Source of the DNA: Thermoguttaceae bacterium
GTDB taxonomy: Bacteria > Planctomycetota > Planctomycetia > Pirellulales > Thermoguttaceae
Assembly (NCBI GenBank): GCA_017447865.1
Contig: JAFSMO010000010.1
Location: 1-56,739, forward strand
Length of the DNA stretch: 56,739 bases
Direction of reading: 5' to 3'
A program made the translations under genes and the position numbers. Positions 1 to 6,827 of this stretch are shown piece after piece. The notes under the pieces are model-generated. The model was not told where the DNA came from. It made no database searches and saw nothing but the letters and a program-made list of their open reading frames with translations. The first letter of the stretch is position 1; each line of letters begins with the position of its first letter.

Positions 1-9
1 AGAGATTTA

Positions 10-117
<108 letters not shown>

Positions 118-130
118 TTTTTATTTTAAA

Positions 131-215
131 GTGTGGAGTGTGGAGAGTTGAGAGTGGAGTTGAGAAAGCCGAAGGCTTTCTGTAGGTTGAAGTCTTTCTG
201 AAACGTCTCGTTTTT
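131..215. repeat. Half heptamer element (H1)
   Basis: Degenerate 7-bp tandem units (GTGTGGA, GTGTGGA, GAGTTGA, GAGTGGA, GTTGAGA) lead into the hairpin AAAGCC-GA-GGCTTT, then GTTGAAGTCTTTCTGAAAC. The same core follows a TTGAGAG array at 2853-2983. Unlike that copy, no inverted right arm is present here, so this is a truncated element. It lies between the 5S gene and the promoter of the next gene. Confidence 0.7.
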
Positions 216-238
216 TTCTCTTTTTTTCATTTTTCTTG

Positions 239-266
239 TTGAAATTTCTGGAAAGTGGTCTATAAT
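239..266 (+). promoter_or_regulatory. Sigma-70-type promoter for the first PEP-CTERM gene
   Basis: TTGAAA (239-244), 16-bp spacer, TATAAT (261-266), with GTGG four to seven bases upstream of the -10. The start codon at 344 lies about 70 bases downstream of the predicted transcription start. Confidence 0.75.
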
Positions 267-343
267 ATTGACATAAGATTCCCTTGGGCTGGTGTTTTGG
301 GCCTTTGGGATTCGAGGATCGACCTTAAAAAAGGATGAATGAG

Positions 344-2851
344 ATGAAGATTTCCCGTTTTTGCAAATATGTTTCCGTACTCCTTCTGACGTTTGGTTTC
401 AGCCCGGCTCTTTTTGCGGACACGACCTATACCTGGCAGCGGGGTGAGAATACCGTTACGTCTGAATCCACGAATTTGCAAGGTTCCAGCTATGGAAGCT
501 CTTTTCAAAATAACGACGTTATAACGATCTACACCGATGTGACGACCTCTACCGGCCAATTCAACGGGAACGGAGTTGGCGCCGCCGGTCAGCTCACGAT
601 CCAGTCGGCCACTCCCGGCACTCAGGTCACGATCACGTGCCAAACAGGCCAGCGTTTTTGCGACTTCGCCCACGGCACGTACTACCTTTCGGACCTTCAT
701 TTCCTCAATTATGGAAAGTCGAACGACGGCGGCGCGGTCTTTTATCGCAACGACTTGAATCCCACCACTTTCGTTCTTTCGAACGTCACGGCTGAAAACG
801 GCATCGCGAACAACGCCTCGGCCTTCCGTGCCGCGACGGGGATGACGGTTTCCGGAACCGCCACGTTCCTGAATAATACCGTTACTCTGGACGGCGCCGC
901 GGTCCTTACGACTGCCAGCGGGAACATGACCTTCCAAGGCGCGGACTCGAACATGACATTCACGGGTTCGAAGTACAAAGACGGCAGCGGGAACCTCTCC
1001 GTTGGCTACGACGTTTCGGCGGCCAACATCGCATTCAACGACGCGGGCACGTACTCGCTCGGCGGCGGGATCAAATCCGGCGGGGCCGTGACCATTAACG
1101 GCGCCAATGTTACGCTGGGCCCGGAGTCCAAATCGACCATCTCGGGCAAAACGACCGTTCAGGCCGGCACGCTGACGCTGAACTCCACGAACTTTACCAC
1201 GTCTGGCGTCGAGGTTTCGGCGGGCGCGACGCTTGCGACGAAGGGCCTGACGGTCCCCCTGACGAACAACGGCACGACCACGCTGACGACGGCCTCCGCG
1301 ACGATCACGAACCTGGCCGGTACGGATACGGCGGCGACGATTTCGTGGGATCCGTCCATCACGGACGCGAAGTCGCTCACGCTGAACAACACCGCCGACA
1401 CGAGCTATGCCGGGACGATTTTGGGCGACGTTTCCGTCACGAAAACGGGAGCCAATGAACTGTTGTTCCCGAGCGGAGTCACGAACGCGGGCATTGATTT
1501 TACGATCTCCCAAGGCACCATCGCTCTGGGAGCGACCAACAGTACGACGATTTACACGATTGCGGGAGACGTGACGCTTGACGGCGGCTCTTTTGTGATC
1601 CGGAGCGCGAACGCTGCCGGGAGCGTAAAAGTCGCGGATCATGTTTACGTCACGGAAAAAGGCGGAACGCTCGGCATTACGAGTTCCCGCGCTTACGTGA
1701 ATGGCATTCTGGAAGCTCCCGGCGCGGATACGTCGAACACGACGCTGTATTTCAACGGCGGACGCGTTTTTATCAACGGGACGTCCACCTTCAAAGGTTT
1801 CGTCGAGGTGAAAGGCGGCTGGAATCACTTCTCCAATGAATCCCTCGCTTCGACGAAAGGATTGATCCTGAATGGCGGCGTGATCCAGTTCTACGGCGAA
1901 AACCCGGGCGGCGGCACGGCAACCAATTCGCTCAGCGTGCCGATTTACATGAAGGGCGCTTCCGCCATCCAGTGCGGCTGGAGCAACACGTTCAACCTGA
2001 ATGGGCCCCTCACGGACCTGGAAGGCGCCGACCTGACGAACAAACGGCTGACCATCAACAAGGACTCGGGCTACGTGGTTTTCAACGGCGAGGTCAACAC
2101 GAAAGCGATTTTGTTCCTCAGCGATAACGCAAGGATCGGCGGTGCGAATGACGCGACGTTCGGCGGTCTTGGAGGAACGGATACTGGTAAGGGCCTGACG
2201 CTTGCCGCCGCCACGACGAAAAACCTGACGTTGAACGTTCCGGCCGGTACGTCGCCTAGCTACGCGGGCCAGCTTGCCGCGGCGTTCAACCTCGTGAAAA
2301 CCGGCGAGGGAACGCAGACTTTCGCGACGACGGGCATTGGTTCCGCGGCGACTCCGCTGAACTCGCTGACGATCAATGAGGGGGCGGTCAAAATGACCGG
2401 CGGCGCCCCGATCTACACCAACGCGCTGACCCTCAACGCGGACGGGACGCTCGAGTTTGGGACGGGTGAATACAAGATCCAGACCCCGTCGATTACCTCG
2501 AACGGCGGCCAGATGGTGCTGGCGTTCAACTCCGCGACGGATTATACGGTGCTCGACTTTACGGGGAGCACGTTCAATACTTTGGGCGACGGCATTCTGG
2601 GTCTCAACCAGTCCACCTACACGCTGGAGCAGTTCAAAGAATACGAAATCGCGAAGAACGTCCCGGCCATGGCCGATGACTTCGACTACCAGGCCCTCCT
2701 CGGTGATGGCGGTTCCCTCTTTACCCTGAATCGGGTCGGCGATTCGCTGATCCTTCAGATGGATAATAATGCGGTCCCGGAGCCGGCGGCGTGGCTGATT
2801 TTGCTGCTGGGGATCCCCGCGATTCTGCGGCTCCGAAGGTCTAACGCGTAA
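344..2851 (+). CDS. PEP-CTERM sorted, autotransporter-like exported protein
   Basis: An 835-residue secreted protein. It has a Sec signal peptide (MKISRF, a hydrophobic LLLTFGF stretch, cleavage probably near ALFA-D), then a long Thr/Gly/Asn/Ala-rich passenger of short beta-strand-like repeats resembling autotransporter or filamentous beta-helix passengers. The C-terminus is a PEP-CTERM signal: VPEPAAW, then LILLLGIPAIL as a membrane segment, then RLRR. By family knowledge such proteins are processed by an exosortase and end up at the surface or in extracellular matrix. An in-frame ATG at 335 sits directly on AAGG. I prefer 344 because AAAAAAGG (327-334) is then correctly spaced. It has its own promoter at 239-266. 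No enzymatic motif is visible; its partner or ligand is unknown. Confidence 0.88.
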   Translation: MKISRFCKYVSVLLLTFGFSPALFADTTYTWQRGENTVTSESTNLQGSSYGSSFQNNDVITIYTDVTTSTGQFNGNGVGAAGQLTIQSATPGTQVTITCQTGQRFCDFAHGTYYLSDLHFLNYGKSNDGGAVFYRNDLNPTTFVLSNVTAENGIANNASAFRAATGMTVSGTATFLNNTVTLDGAAVLTTASGNMTFQGADSNMTFTGSKYKDGSGNLSVGYDVSAANIAFNDAGTYSLGGGIKSGGAVTINGANVTLGPESKSTISGKTTVQAGTLTLNSTNFTTSGVEVSAGATLATKGLTVPLTNNGTTTLTTASATITNLAGTDTAATISWDPSITDAKSLTLNNTADTSYAGTILGDVSVTKTGANELLFPSGVTNAGIDFTISQGTIALGATNSTTIYTIAGDVTLDGGSFVIRSANAAGSVKVADHVYVTEKGGTLGITSSRAYVNGILEAPGADTSNTTLYFNGGRVFINGTSTFKGFVEVKGGWNHFSNESLASTKGLILNGGVIQFYGENPGGGTATNSLSVPIYMKGASAIQCGWSNTFNLNGPLTDLEGADLTNKRLTINKDSGYVVFNGEVNTKAILFLSDNARIGGANDATFGGLGGTDTGKGLTLAAATTKNLTLNVPAGTSPSYAGQLAAAFNLVKTGEGTQTFATTGIGSAATPLNSLTINEGAVKMTGGAPIYTNALTLNADGTLEFGTGEYKIQTPSITSNGGQMVLAFNSATDYTVLDFTGSTFNTLGDGILGLNQSTYTLEQFKEYEIAKNVPAMADDFDYQALLGDGGSLFTLNRVGDSLILQMDNNAVPEPAAWLILLLGIPAILRLRRSNA

Positions 2852-2852
2852 T

Positions 2853-2983
2853 TGAGTGTTGAGTGTTGAGAGTTGAGAGTTGAGTTGGAAAAGCCTTCGG
2901 CTTTTATGGGTTGAATTCTTTCTGAAACCGACGTTACGCGCAAGCGTCAACTCAACTCTCAACTCTCAGCACTTAAAACTGAC
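2853..2983. repeat. Heptamer hairpin element H2 (TTGAGAG type)
   Basis: The left arm is tandem TTGAGTG/TTGAGAG units. The core holds the hairpin AAAGCC-TTC-GGCTTT, TTCTTTCTGAAAC, and an ACGTTACGC/GCAAGCGT segment. The right arm is the inverse (CAACTCAACTCTCAACTC). The whole could fold as one long hairpin. It begins immediately after the stop codon of the PEP-CTERM gene and ends about 20 bases before the next start codon, so it could act on either transcript. Confidence 0.85.
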
Positions 2984-3002
2984 GTCTTTTCAGGAGATTA
3001 AT

Positions 3003-4160
3003 ATGAAACACGCCGTTTTCACGTTTCTTGTGATTTTTGCCGTCTCTCTGGTTCAGGCCCAGGTCAACGTTGATGAGGGGATCGAACTGGCTGCAGGGTA
3101 CATCATCGCCAATACCAGCGACACGGGCCGGGTGGCCTACGAGCGTCACGTGAATCCCAACGTCCTGCCGAACGTGAACCGGTATAATATTCTGCGTCAT
3201 GCAGGGACGATCTACTCGACGCGCCTGTACGAGGAGGTCAACCCGAACAATCCGGAAATGCACGCGGCGAGGTTGCGGCTGACGGACTACCTGCTCAAGA
3301 ATTACTGCATTGAAATCCAGGACGGAATGTGCACCATCGTCTCGACGCCCGAGGAGGAAAGCGTGCCGGAGCCGCAGGCCAAGGTCGGGGCCGTGGGGCT
3401 GGCGCTGCTCGGGATTACGGACCTGGTCAAGGAGGGGAAAGTGCCTCTGAAAACCGTTCAGGGGATGGGCGATTTCATCCTTTACATGCAGAAGGAGGAC
3501 GGAAGTTTCTGGTCGAAGTACGTCTATTCGACGAAGTCCTGCGACGGCGGGTTCATTTCGACGTACTACCCCGGGGAGGCGGCGCTCGGTCTGCTTTACC
3601 TCTACGACGCGGACCCGCAGGAAAAGTGGCTCGAGGGGTGCAAGAAGGCGCTTTTTTACCTGGCCGACTCGCGGAAAGACCTGAAAGTCGTGCCCGAATT
3701 TGACCACTGGGCGATGCTGGCGACGCGGAAGCTGCTTGAGAATCCGAAGAACGGCCTCACGTCCAAGGAGAATGCCCGGCTGATTTTCCACGCGCGGCAG
3801 ATGGCCGAGATGGTCCTTCCGACGCAGATTTTGAAGCCTAAAGACCCAATCGTGGACGGTTCGATGGGCAAGAACATCAGCCCGTGCAGCAACGGGACGA
3901 AGGCCGAGGGACTGGTCGCGATCTACGCCATCATGAAAGACGACCCGGCGCTCCAGAAGAAGATCCTCGCGGCCCTCGACCGGCTTTGCGGGTTCCTGCT
4001 TCGTGCGCAGATCCAGGAAGAATACCTCCGCGGCGGTTTCCCATCCTCGGCGGCCTGGCGGCTTCCGGGAGGCCCGAAGAAGGCATACATCGTCCGGATC
4101 GACAACGTGCAGCACATCATGTCGGCGTGGATCAATTACCGGAAAATCAAGAGAAAGTGA
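3003..4160 (+). CDS. Secreted alpha/alpha-barrel-like protein of unknown function
   Basis: A 385-residue protein with a clear signal peptide (MKHAVFTFLVIFAVSLVQAQ). The rest is helix-rich, with spaced aromatic and glycine motifs such as DGGFIS, YYPGEAALGLLYLY, PEFDHWAML and SPCSNGTKAEGL, which suggest an alpha/alpha toroid of the six-hairpin glycosidase or terpenoid-cyclase type. I cannot assign a family or reaction. CAGGAG lies 8-10 bases before ATG 3003. The open frame extends upstream to 2880, but that part falls inside the heptamer hairpin and is not credible coding sequence. No promoter is evident between it and the PEP-CTERM gene, so cotranscription through the hairpin is possible. Confidence 0.75.
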   Translation: MKHAVFTFLVIFAVSLVQAQVNVDEGIELAAGYIIANTSDTGRVAYERHVNPNVLPNVNRYNILRHAGTIYSTRLYEEVNPNNPEMHAARLRLTDYLLKNYCIEIQDGMCTIVSTPEEESVPEPQAKVGAVGLALLGITDLVKEGKVPLKTVQGMGDFILYMQKEDGSFWSKYVYSTKSCDGGFISTYYPGEAALGLLYLYDADPQEKWLEGCKKALFYLADSRKDLKVVPEFDHWAMLATRKLLENPKNGLTSKENARLIFHARQMAEMVLPTQILKPKDPIVDGSMGKNISPCSNGTKAEGLVAIYAIMKDDPALQKKILAALDRLCGFLLRAQIQEEYLRGGFPSSAAWRLPGGPKKAYIVRIDNVQHIMSAWINYRKIKRK

Positions 4161-4165
4161 AATAA

Positions 4166-4290
4166 ATTCGTAATGCGTAATTCGTAATGCGTAATTTCGC
4201 TTCGCGTAACGCCGCCTTCAGAAAGACTTCAGCCTATCGAAAGCCTTCGACTTTCTTAATTACGCATTACGAATTCCTAATTCCGCATTA
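4166..4290. repeat. Heptamer hairpin element H3 (CGTAATT/CGTAATG type)
   Basis: The left arm is tandem CGTAATT/CGTAATG units. The core contains GCTTCGCGTAACGCC, CTTCAGAAAGACTT and GAAAGCCTTCGACTTTC, which matches the cores of H1, H2 and H4 in inverse orientation. The right arm is ATTACGC repeated. It lies between two convergent genes and overlaps the stop codon of the minus-strand HAD gene (4288-4290), so it could serve as a bidirectional terminator. Confidence 0.85.
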
Positions 4291-5004
4291 ATCAAGCAGT
4301 TCTGCCAGCGCGTCTTCCAGCTTGCGGTAATCGTTGACGGTGAAGAACCGGATGTCGGAGTGGTAGACCTGCTCGTCATTTCCGCCGATGCCGTAATCGT
4401 CGCCGACGTACGCGACTTCGTCGTGCGTCAGGCCGTGGGCTTTGCAGTACTGGTCCAGGGCGTAGTATTTATTGTACGGGTACGGCGCGATGTCGAACGA
4501 GCTGGAGCCGCCGATGAAGACCGTGCAGCCGGGAAACGCCGCCACCACGTCGTCGTACATGACTTTCCTCTTGCGCCGGTCCGGATCGAACGCCAGTTTA
4601 TCCTCGATCTTCGCTTTGGTCCCGAGCAGCGGGAACGTGATCATGCCCGAGGCGTGGAACTCGACCGCCTCGCCCGCGTAATCGGTGTAGCCGTATTTCT
4701 TCCGCAGGGCGTCACATTCTCTCAGGGCGTGTTCCCGGTCCGGCTCGCAGTGGGCGTCCTCGATGATGTCGAGGGTCTTCGTCTCGGGATTGTACCGCGA
4801 GACTTGCATTCCGTAGTTCCCGATGACGTCGATGGGGAAGCCGGCCATCTGTCCGAAAATGCGCAGACACGCGCCGGCGCCGACCATCAAAAGCTGGTAC
4901 TTCTTCGCGAGACGTTCCAGAACGGAGCGGTTCTTCTCTTCGAGCGGCGTGCGGTGCTGGGTCAGGGTCCCGTCCAGGTCAAAAGCGATGAGTTTGTATG
5001 GCAT
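4288..5004 (-). CDS. HAD-superfamily phosphatase, phosphomannomutase-like
   Basis: A 238-residue cytoplasmic protein. Motif I is IAFDLDGTLT near residues 6-14 (two catalytic aspartates), motif II is in LLMVGAG, and motif IV is YVGDDYGIGGNDEQV near the C-terminus, with a C2-type cap between. The order and length fit the HAD-IIB branch that includes eukaryotic-type phosphomannomutases and sugar-phosphate phosphatases; the substrate cannot be told. The ATG at 5004 is preceded by CGGAG at suitable spacing. A longer frame reaching 5118 would encode part of the dispersed repeat at 5036-5262 (residues reading KAAKEAFGFCIAALQ), which recurs in front of unrelated frames, so that extension is rejected. 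Confidence 0.82.
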   Translation of the reverse strand: MPYKLIAFDLDGTLTQHRTPLEEKNRSVLERLAKKYQLLMVGAGACLRIFGQMAGFPIDVIGNYGMQVSRYNPETKTLDIIEDAHCEPDREHALRECDALRKKYGYTDYAGEAVEFHASGMITFPLLGTKAKIEDKLAFDPDRRKRKVMYDDVVAAFPGCTVFIGGSSSFDIAPYPYNKYYALDQYCKAHGLTHDEVAYVGDDYGIGGNDEQVYHSDIRFFTVNDYRKLEDALAELLD

Positions 5005-5035
5005 GGTGTACTCCGTAATTGTTTCCGGGTGAGAA

Positions 5036-5262
5036 GGACTGGCGAGCGGCGGCAGTGATACCACCGTCGTTTGGAGTGCGGCAATACAGAAGCCGAAGGC
5101 TTCCTTTGCCGCTTTCATTTAGCGGCCCAAAAACTATGCAATTAAAAAGGTTTTCGCGTGGGGACCGTCCAGCGCGCTTCGGCGGCAAATGCCTCTGCGA
5201 GGCTGTATTGCCGCAAGGGAAAGCGATGAATGTCGCTTGCGCGACGGTATCATCGCACTCCA
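5036..5262. repeat. Dispersed repeat R, copy 1
   Basis: This is a composite of a GGCGAGCGGYGGCAGT module, a hairpin (GAAGCC-GAA-GGCTTC) flanked by GCGGCAATACAG and TTTGCCGC, a linker, and a right part with CTGTATTGCCGC, AGCGATGAATGTCGCT and GCACTCC. Left GGAGTGCGGCAATACAG and right CTGTATTGCCGC / GCACTCC are mutually inverted, so the unit can fold into a large cruciform. Nearly the same modules occur at 10848-11200. It lies directly upstream of the HAD gene start. Confidence 0.8.
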
Positions 5263-5594
5263 AACCGTATTTTTTCATTAGACCACAAACCGAAGAAACT
5301 TTCAAGGGGGAGCAGGGAAGAATTTAACGAAACCGAAAAGCCCCTTTAAAATCAAAACAGCGCAGAGAAAACTCTACGCTGTTTCGCGTGGTATCGTGGT
5401 ATAGGCGGACACAGGTTAATGAACTCCTATTGACTAGCGATGAATACTTAAAAATGCTTATCTGTTAAGATATAACCTACATCGGCATAAAGAGGTTCGG
5501 TCCTGATAAAAAACCAAAATTTCGGCCTGCAAAGATTGCGAAACCCTTGCGTAATGTATTGTGTGGGTAGTTTAGAGAAGATTTGAACGTCCAT
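5263..5594. other. Gene-free interval with one strong hairpin
   Basis: No credible ORF is seen. The only clear structure is AAACAGCG-CAGAG / CTCTA-CGCTGTTT at 5355-5384, followed on the minus strand by a T-rich stretch, which could end a leftward transcript. The rest (5390-5594) is AT-rich with no recognised motif. Confidence 0.5.
5355..5384 (-). terminator. Probable terminator hairpin
   Basis: A 13-bp stem with one mismatch and an AAAA loop. On the minus strand it is followed by TTTTGATTTT. It lies 210 bases beyond the tRNA terminator in the leftward direction and would stop read-through from the tRNA genes. Confidence 0.5.
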
Positions 5595-5615
5595 AAAAAA
5601 GCTGGAGGACCCAGC
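5595..5615 (-). terminator. Terminator after the distal tRNA-Arg
   Basis: On the minus strand GCTGG-GTCCT-CCAGC is followed by TTTTTT, just downstream of the tRNA at 5621-5694. Confidence 0.8.
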
Positions 5616-5620
5616 GAAAG

Positions 5621-5694
5621 TACACCCTACAGGGTTCGAACCTGTAACCTTCGGTTCCGTAGACCGATGCGCTATCCAATTGAGCCAAGGGTGC
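5621..5694 (-). tRNA. tRNA-Arg(ACG), copy 2
   Basis: A 74-nt tRNA. The acceptor stem is GCACCCT / AGGGTGT. The anticodon stem is TCGGT / ACCGA with loop CTACGGA, giving anticodon ACG, whose A34 is expected to be edited to inosine to read CGU/CGC/CGA. The T arm is ACAGG-TTCGAAC-CTGT. No CCA is encoded. The D stem (GCTC/GCGC) contains one mismatch. It is identical to the copy at 5744-5817 and lies 49 bases downstream of it. Confidence 0.93.
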
Positions 5695-5730
5695 AAAAAA
5701 GGCGCCTTTGCCCTTGCGGACAAAGACACC
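5695..5730 (-). terminator. Terminator between the two tRNA-Arg genes
   Basis: On the minus strand GGTGTCTTTG pairs with CAAAGGCGCC (10 bp including G-U pairs), followed by TTTTTT. A strong terminator here implies that the second tRNA is read through or has a separate, unseen promoter. Confidence 0.75.
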
Positions 5731-5743
5731 CCAAAAGGAGAAG

Positions 5744-5817
5744 TACACCCTACAGGGTTCGAACCTGTAACCTTCGGTTCCGTAGACCGATGCGCTATCC
5801 AATTGAGCCAAGGGTGC
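5744..5817 (-). tRNA. tRNA-Arg(ACG), copy 1
   Basis: The same 74-nt sequence as 5621-5694: loop CTACGGA, anticodon ACG, TTCGAAC T-loop, no encoded CCA. It is the promoter-proximal copy, with its promoter at 5852-5879. Identity over the whole tRNA but not over the flanks points to a tRNA-sized duplication or strong homogenisation. Confidence 0.93.
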
Positions 5818-5851
5818 AGCTTCACGAGGTTTCCCTCAATGATTACGAATC

Positions 5852-5879
5852 AGTATAGCACGTTCGACGATTTTTTCAA
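5852..5879 (-). promoter_or_regulatory. Promoter of the tRNA-Arg pair
   Basis: Minus strand: TTGAAA (5874-5879), 16-bp spacer, TATACT (5852-5857), placing transcription start roughly 30 bases before the first tRNA. Confidence 0.7.
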
Positions 5880-5890
5880 GGGGGGGATGG

Positions 5891-6808
5891 TTAATTTTCC
5901 TCAAGAAAGTGACCATTCCTCAAAAATTCACGGACGTTTTCAAACGTTTCGATTTTGTTCGCAACCTCGGAATGGTCGCCGCGGATCTTCTTCCAGGCTT
6001 TCGCATCGTCGAGCCGCGTCGTGGAAACGGGCAAAACCGCGTCGTTTTCTTCGCCGTAGAATGAGGAAGGGTTTTGCCCGTAACCCGCCAGAATGCCAAA
6101 CTCGCAGCGGGGGATTCCGAAGCGTTCCTTCATTTCAGGCCCGTTGATCGAAAGGTCGGCCAGCACCGGGAAGAGCAGCCCGACCGGCCCCGCGTTGTGG
6201 CCCCGGGCGATCTCGGACCCCTGATTCGGCGGGCAGATCTGAACCAGCCGGCCGATCGGAATATTTTGCGGGCGTTTATCGTAATTGCCGAGGAAGTACC
6301 GCAGGATGATGCTCCCGAGACTGTGCCCGACGAAATCGACCCGCTCGGCCCCTTCCAGTGAGGCGACGATCTCGGCGAGCTGGTCCGCCTCACTCTCGAC
6401 CGTCACGATCGCCGAGGGATAAGTAATATTCAGAATGGCCGTATAATCGCCCGTTTTGCGGAACCAGAGCGCCATATTCTCGAGCAGAAGCGAACTGGCG
6501 GCAAAACCATGAAGAAGGACCAGAATTTTCCCCGACGGCGCGGGAATTTCCTGCCTGGCGAGGATTTTCTCGCAGAATTCCCGGCTCCCGCTCGCCCGGC
6601 AGACGGCCTGAGGGTCCAGCAGGCGGTACTGGTCCGCGAGGATGGACTTTTGCAGGTGCCACTCCCCGCGGAACTGGACGTCCTGCCAAAGGAAGATCCC
6701 GCCGATGGTCTGCGAGTTGGGCGTCGAGTTCAGCCCCGGAAGCTGCGCCAGTGCGGGCAGGGCGGTGACGAACAGGAAAACGAGGCTGAAAAACGCGTGG
6801 TGCTTCAT
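5891..6808 (-). CDS. Exported alpha/beta-hydrolase (lipase/esterase-like)
   Basis: A 305-residue protein with a signal peptide (MKHHAFFSLVFLFVTALPALA). LLHGFAAS near residues 98-105 is the oxyanion-hole region, the nucleophile elbow GHSLGS places Ser163, and GDHSEV near the C-terminus supplies a probable catalytic His279. The fold and motif order match triacylglycerol lipase/PGAP1-like esterases; the substrate is unknown. ATG 6808 is preferred because GTGGGA lies a few bases upstream. Two codons further up, ATG 6814 overlaps that site. It follows the solute-binding protein gene by 19 bases on the same strand, suggesting one operon with the rhomboid gene. Confidence 0.85.
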   Translation of the reverse strand: MKHHAFFSLVFLFVTALPALAQLPGLNSTPNSQTIGGIFLWQDVQFRGEWHLQKSILADQYRLLDPQAVCRASGSREFCEKILARQEIPAPSGKILVLLHGFAASSLLLENMALWFRKTGDYTAILNITYPSAIVTVESEADQLAEIVASLEGAERVDFVGHSLGSIILRYFLGNYDKRPQNIPIGRLVQICPPNQGSEIARGHNAGPVGLLFPVLADLSINGPEMKERFGIPRCEFGILAGYGQNPSSFYGEENDAVLPVSTTRLDDAKAWKKIRGDHSEVANKIETFENVREFLRNGHFLEEN

Positions 6809-6827
6809 AAACATTCCCACGAAAAGA

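Noticed and set aside
260..2962. A 900-codon minus-strand frame opposite the first PEP-CTERM gene, and similar long antisense frames elsewhere (for example 35853-38195 and 25216-26949).
   Set aside because: These are shadows of GC-rich genes with strong third-position bias. They are Arg/Val/His-rich, lack ribosome sites and lie opposite genes with clear family motifs.
5005..5118. N-terminal extension of the HAD protein reading MKAAKEAFGFCIAALQ.
   Set aside because: The same residues arise from repeat R at 10848-11080 in front of unrelated DNA. The HAD domain starts at ATG 5004 with a ribosome site.
5621..5817. CRISPR-like direct repeats between 5621 and 5817.
   Set aside because: The repeated unit is a complete tRNA-Arg gene present only twice; there are no short regular spacers or cas genes.
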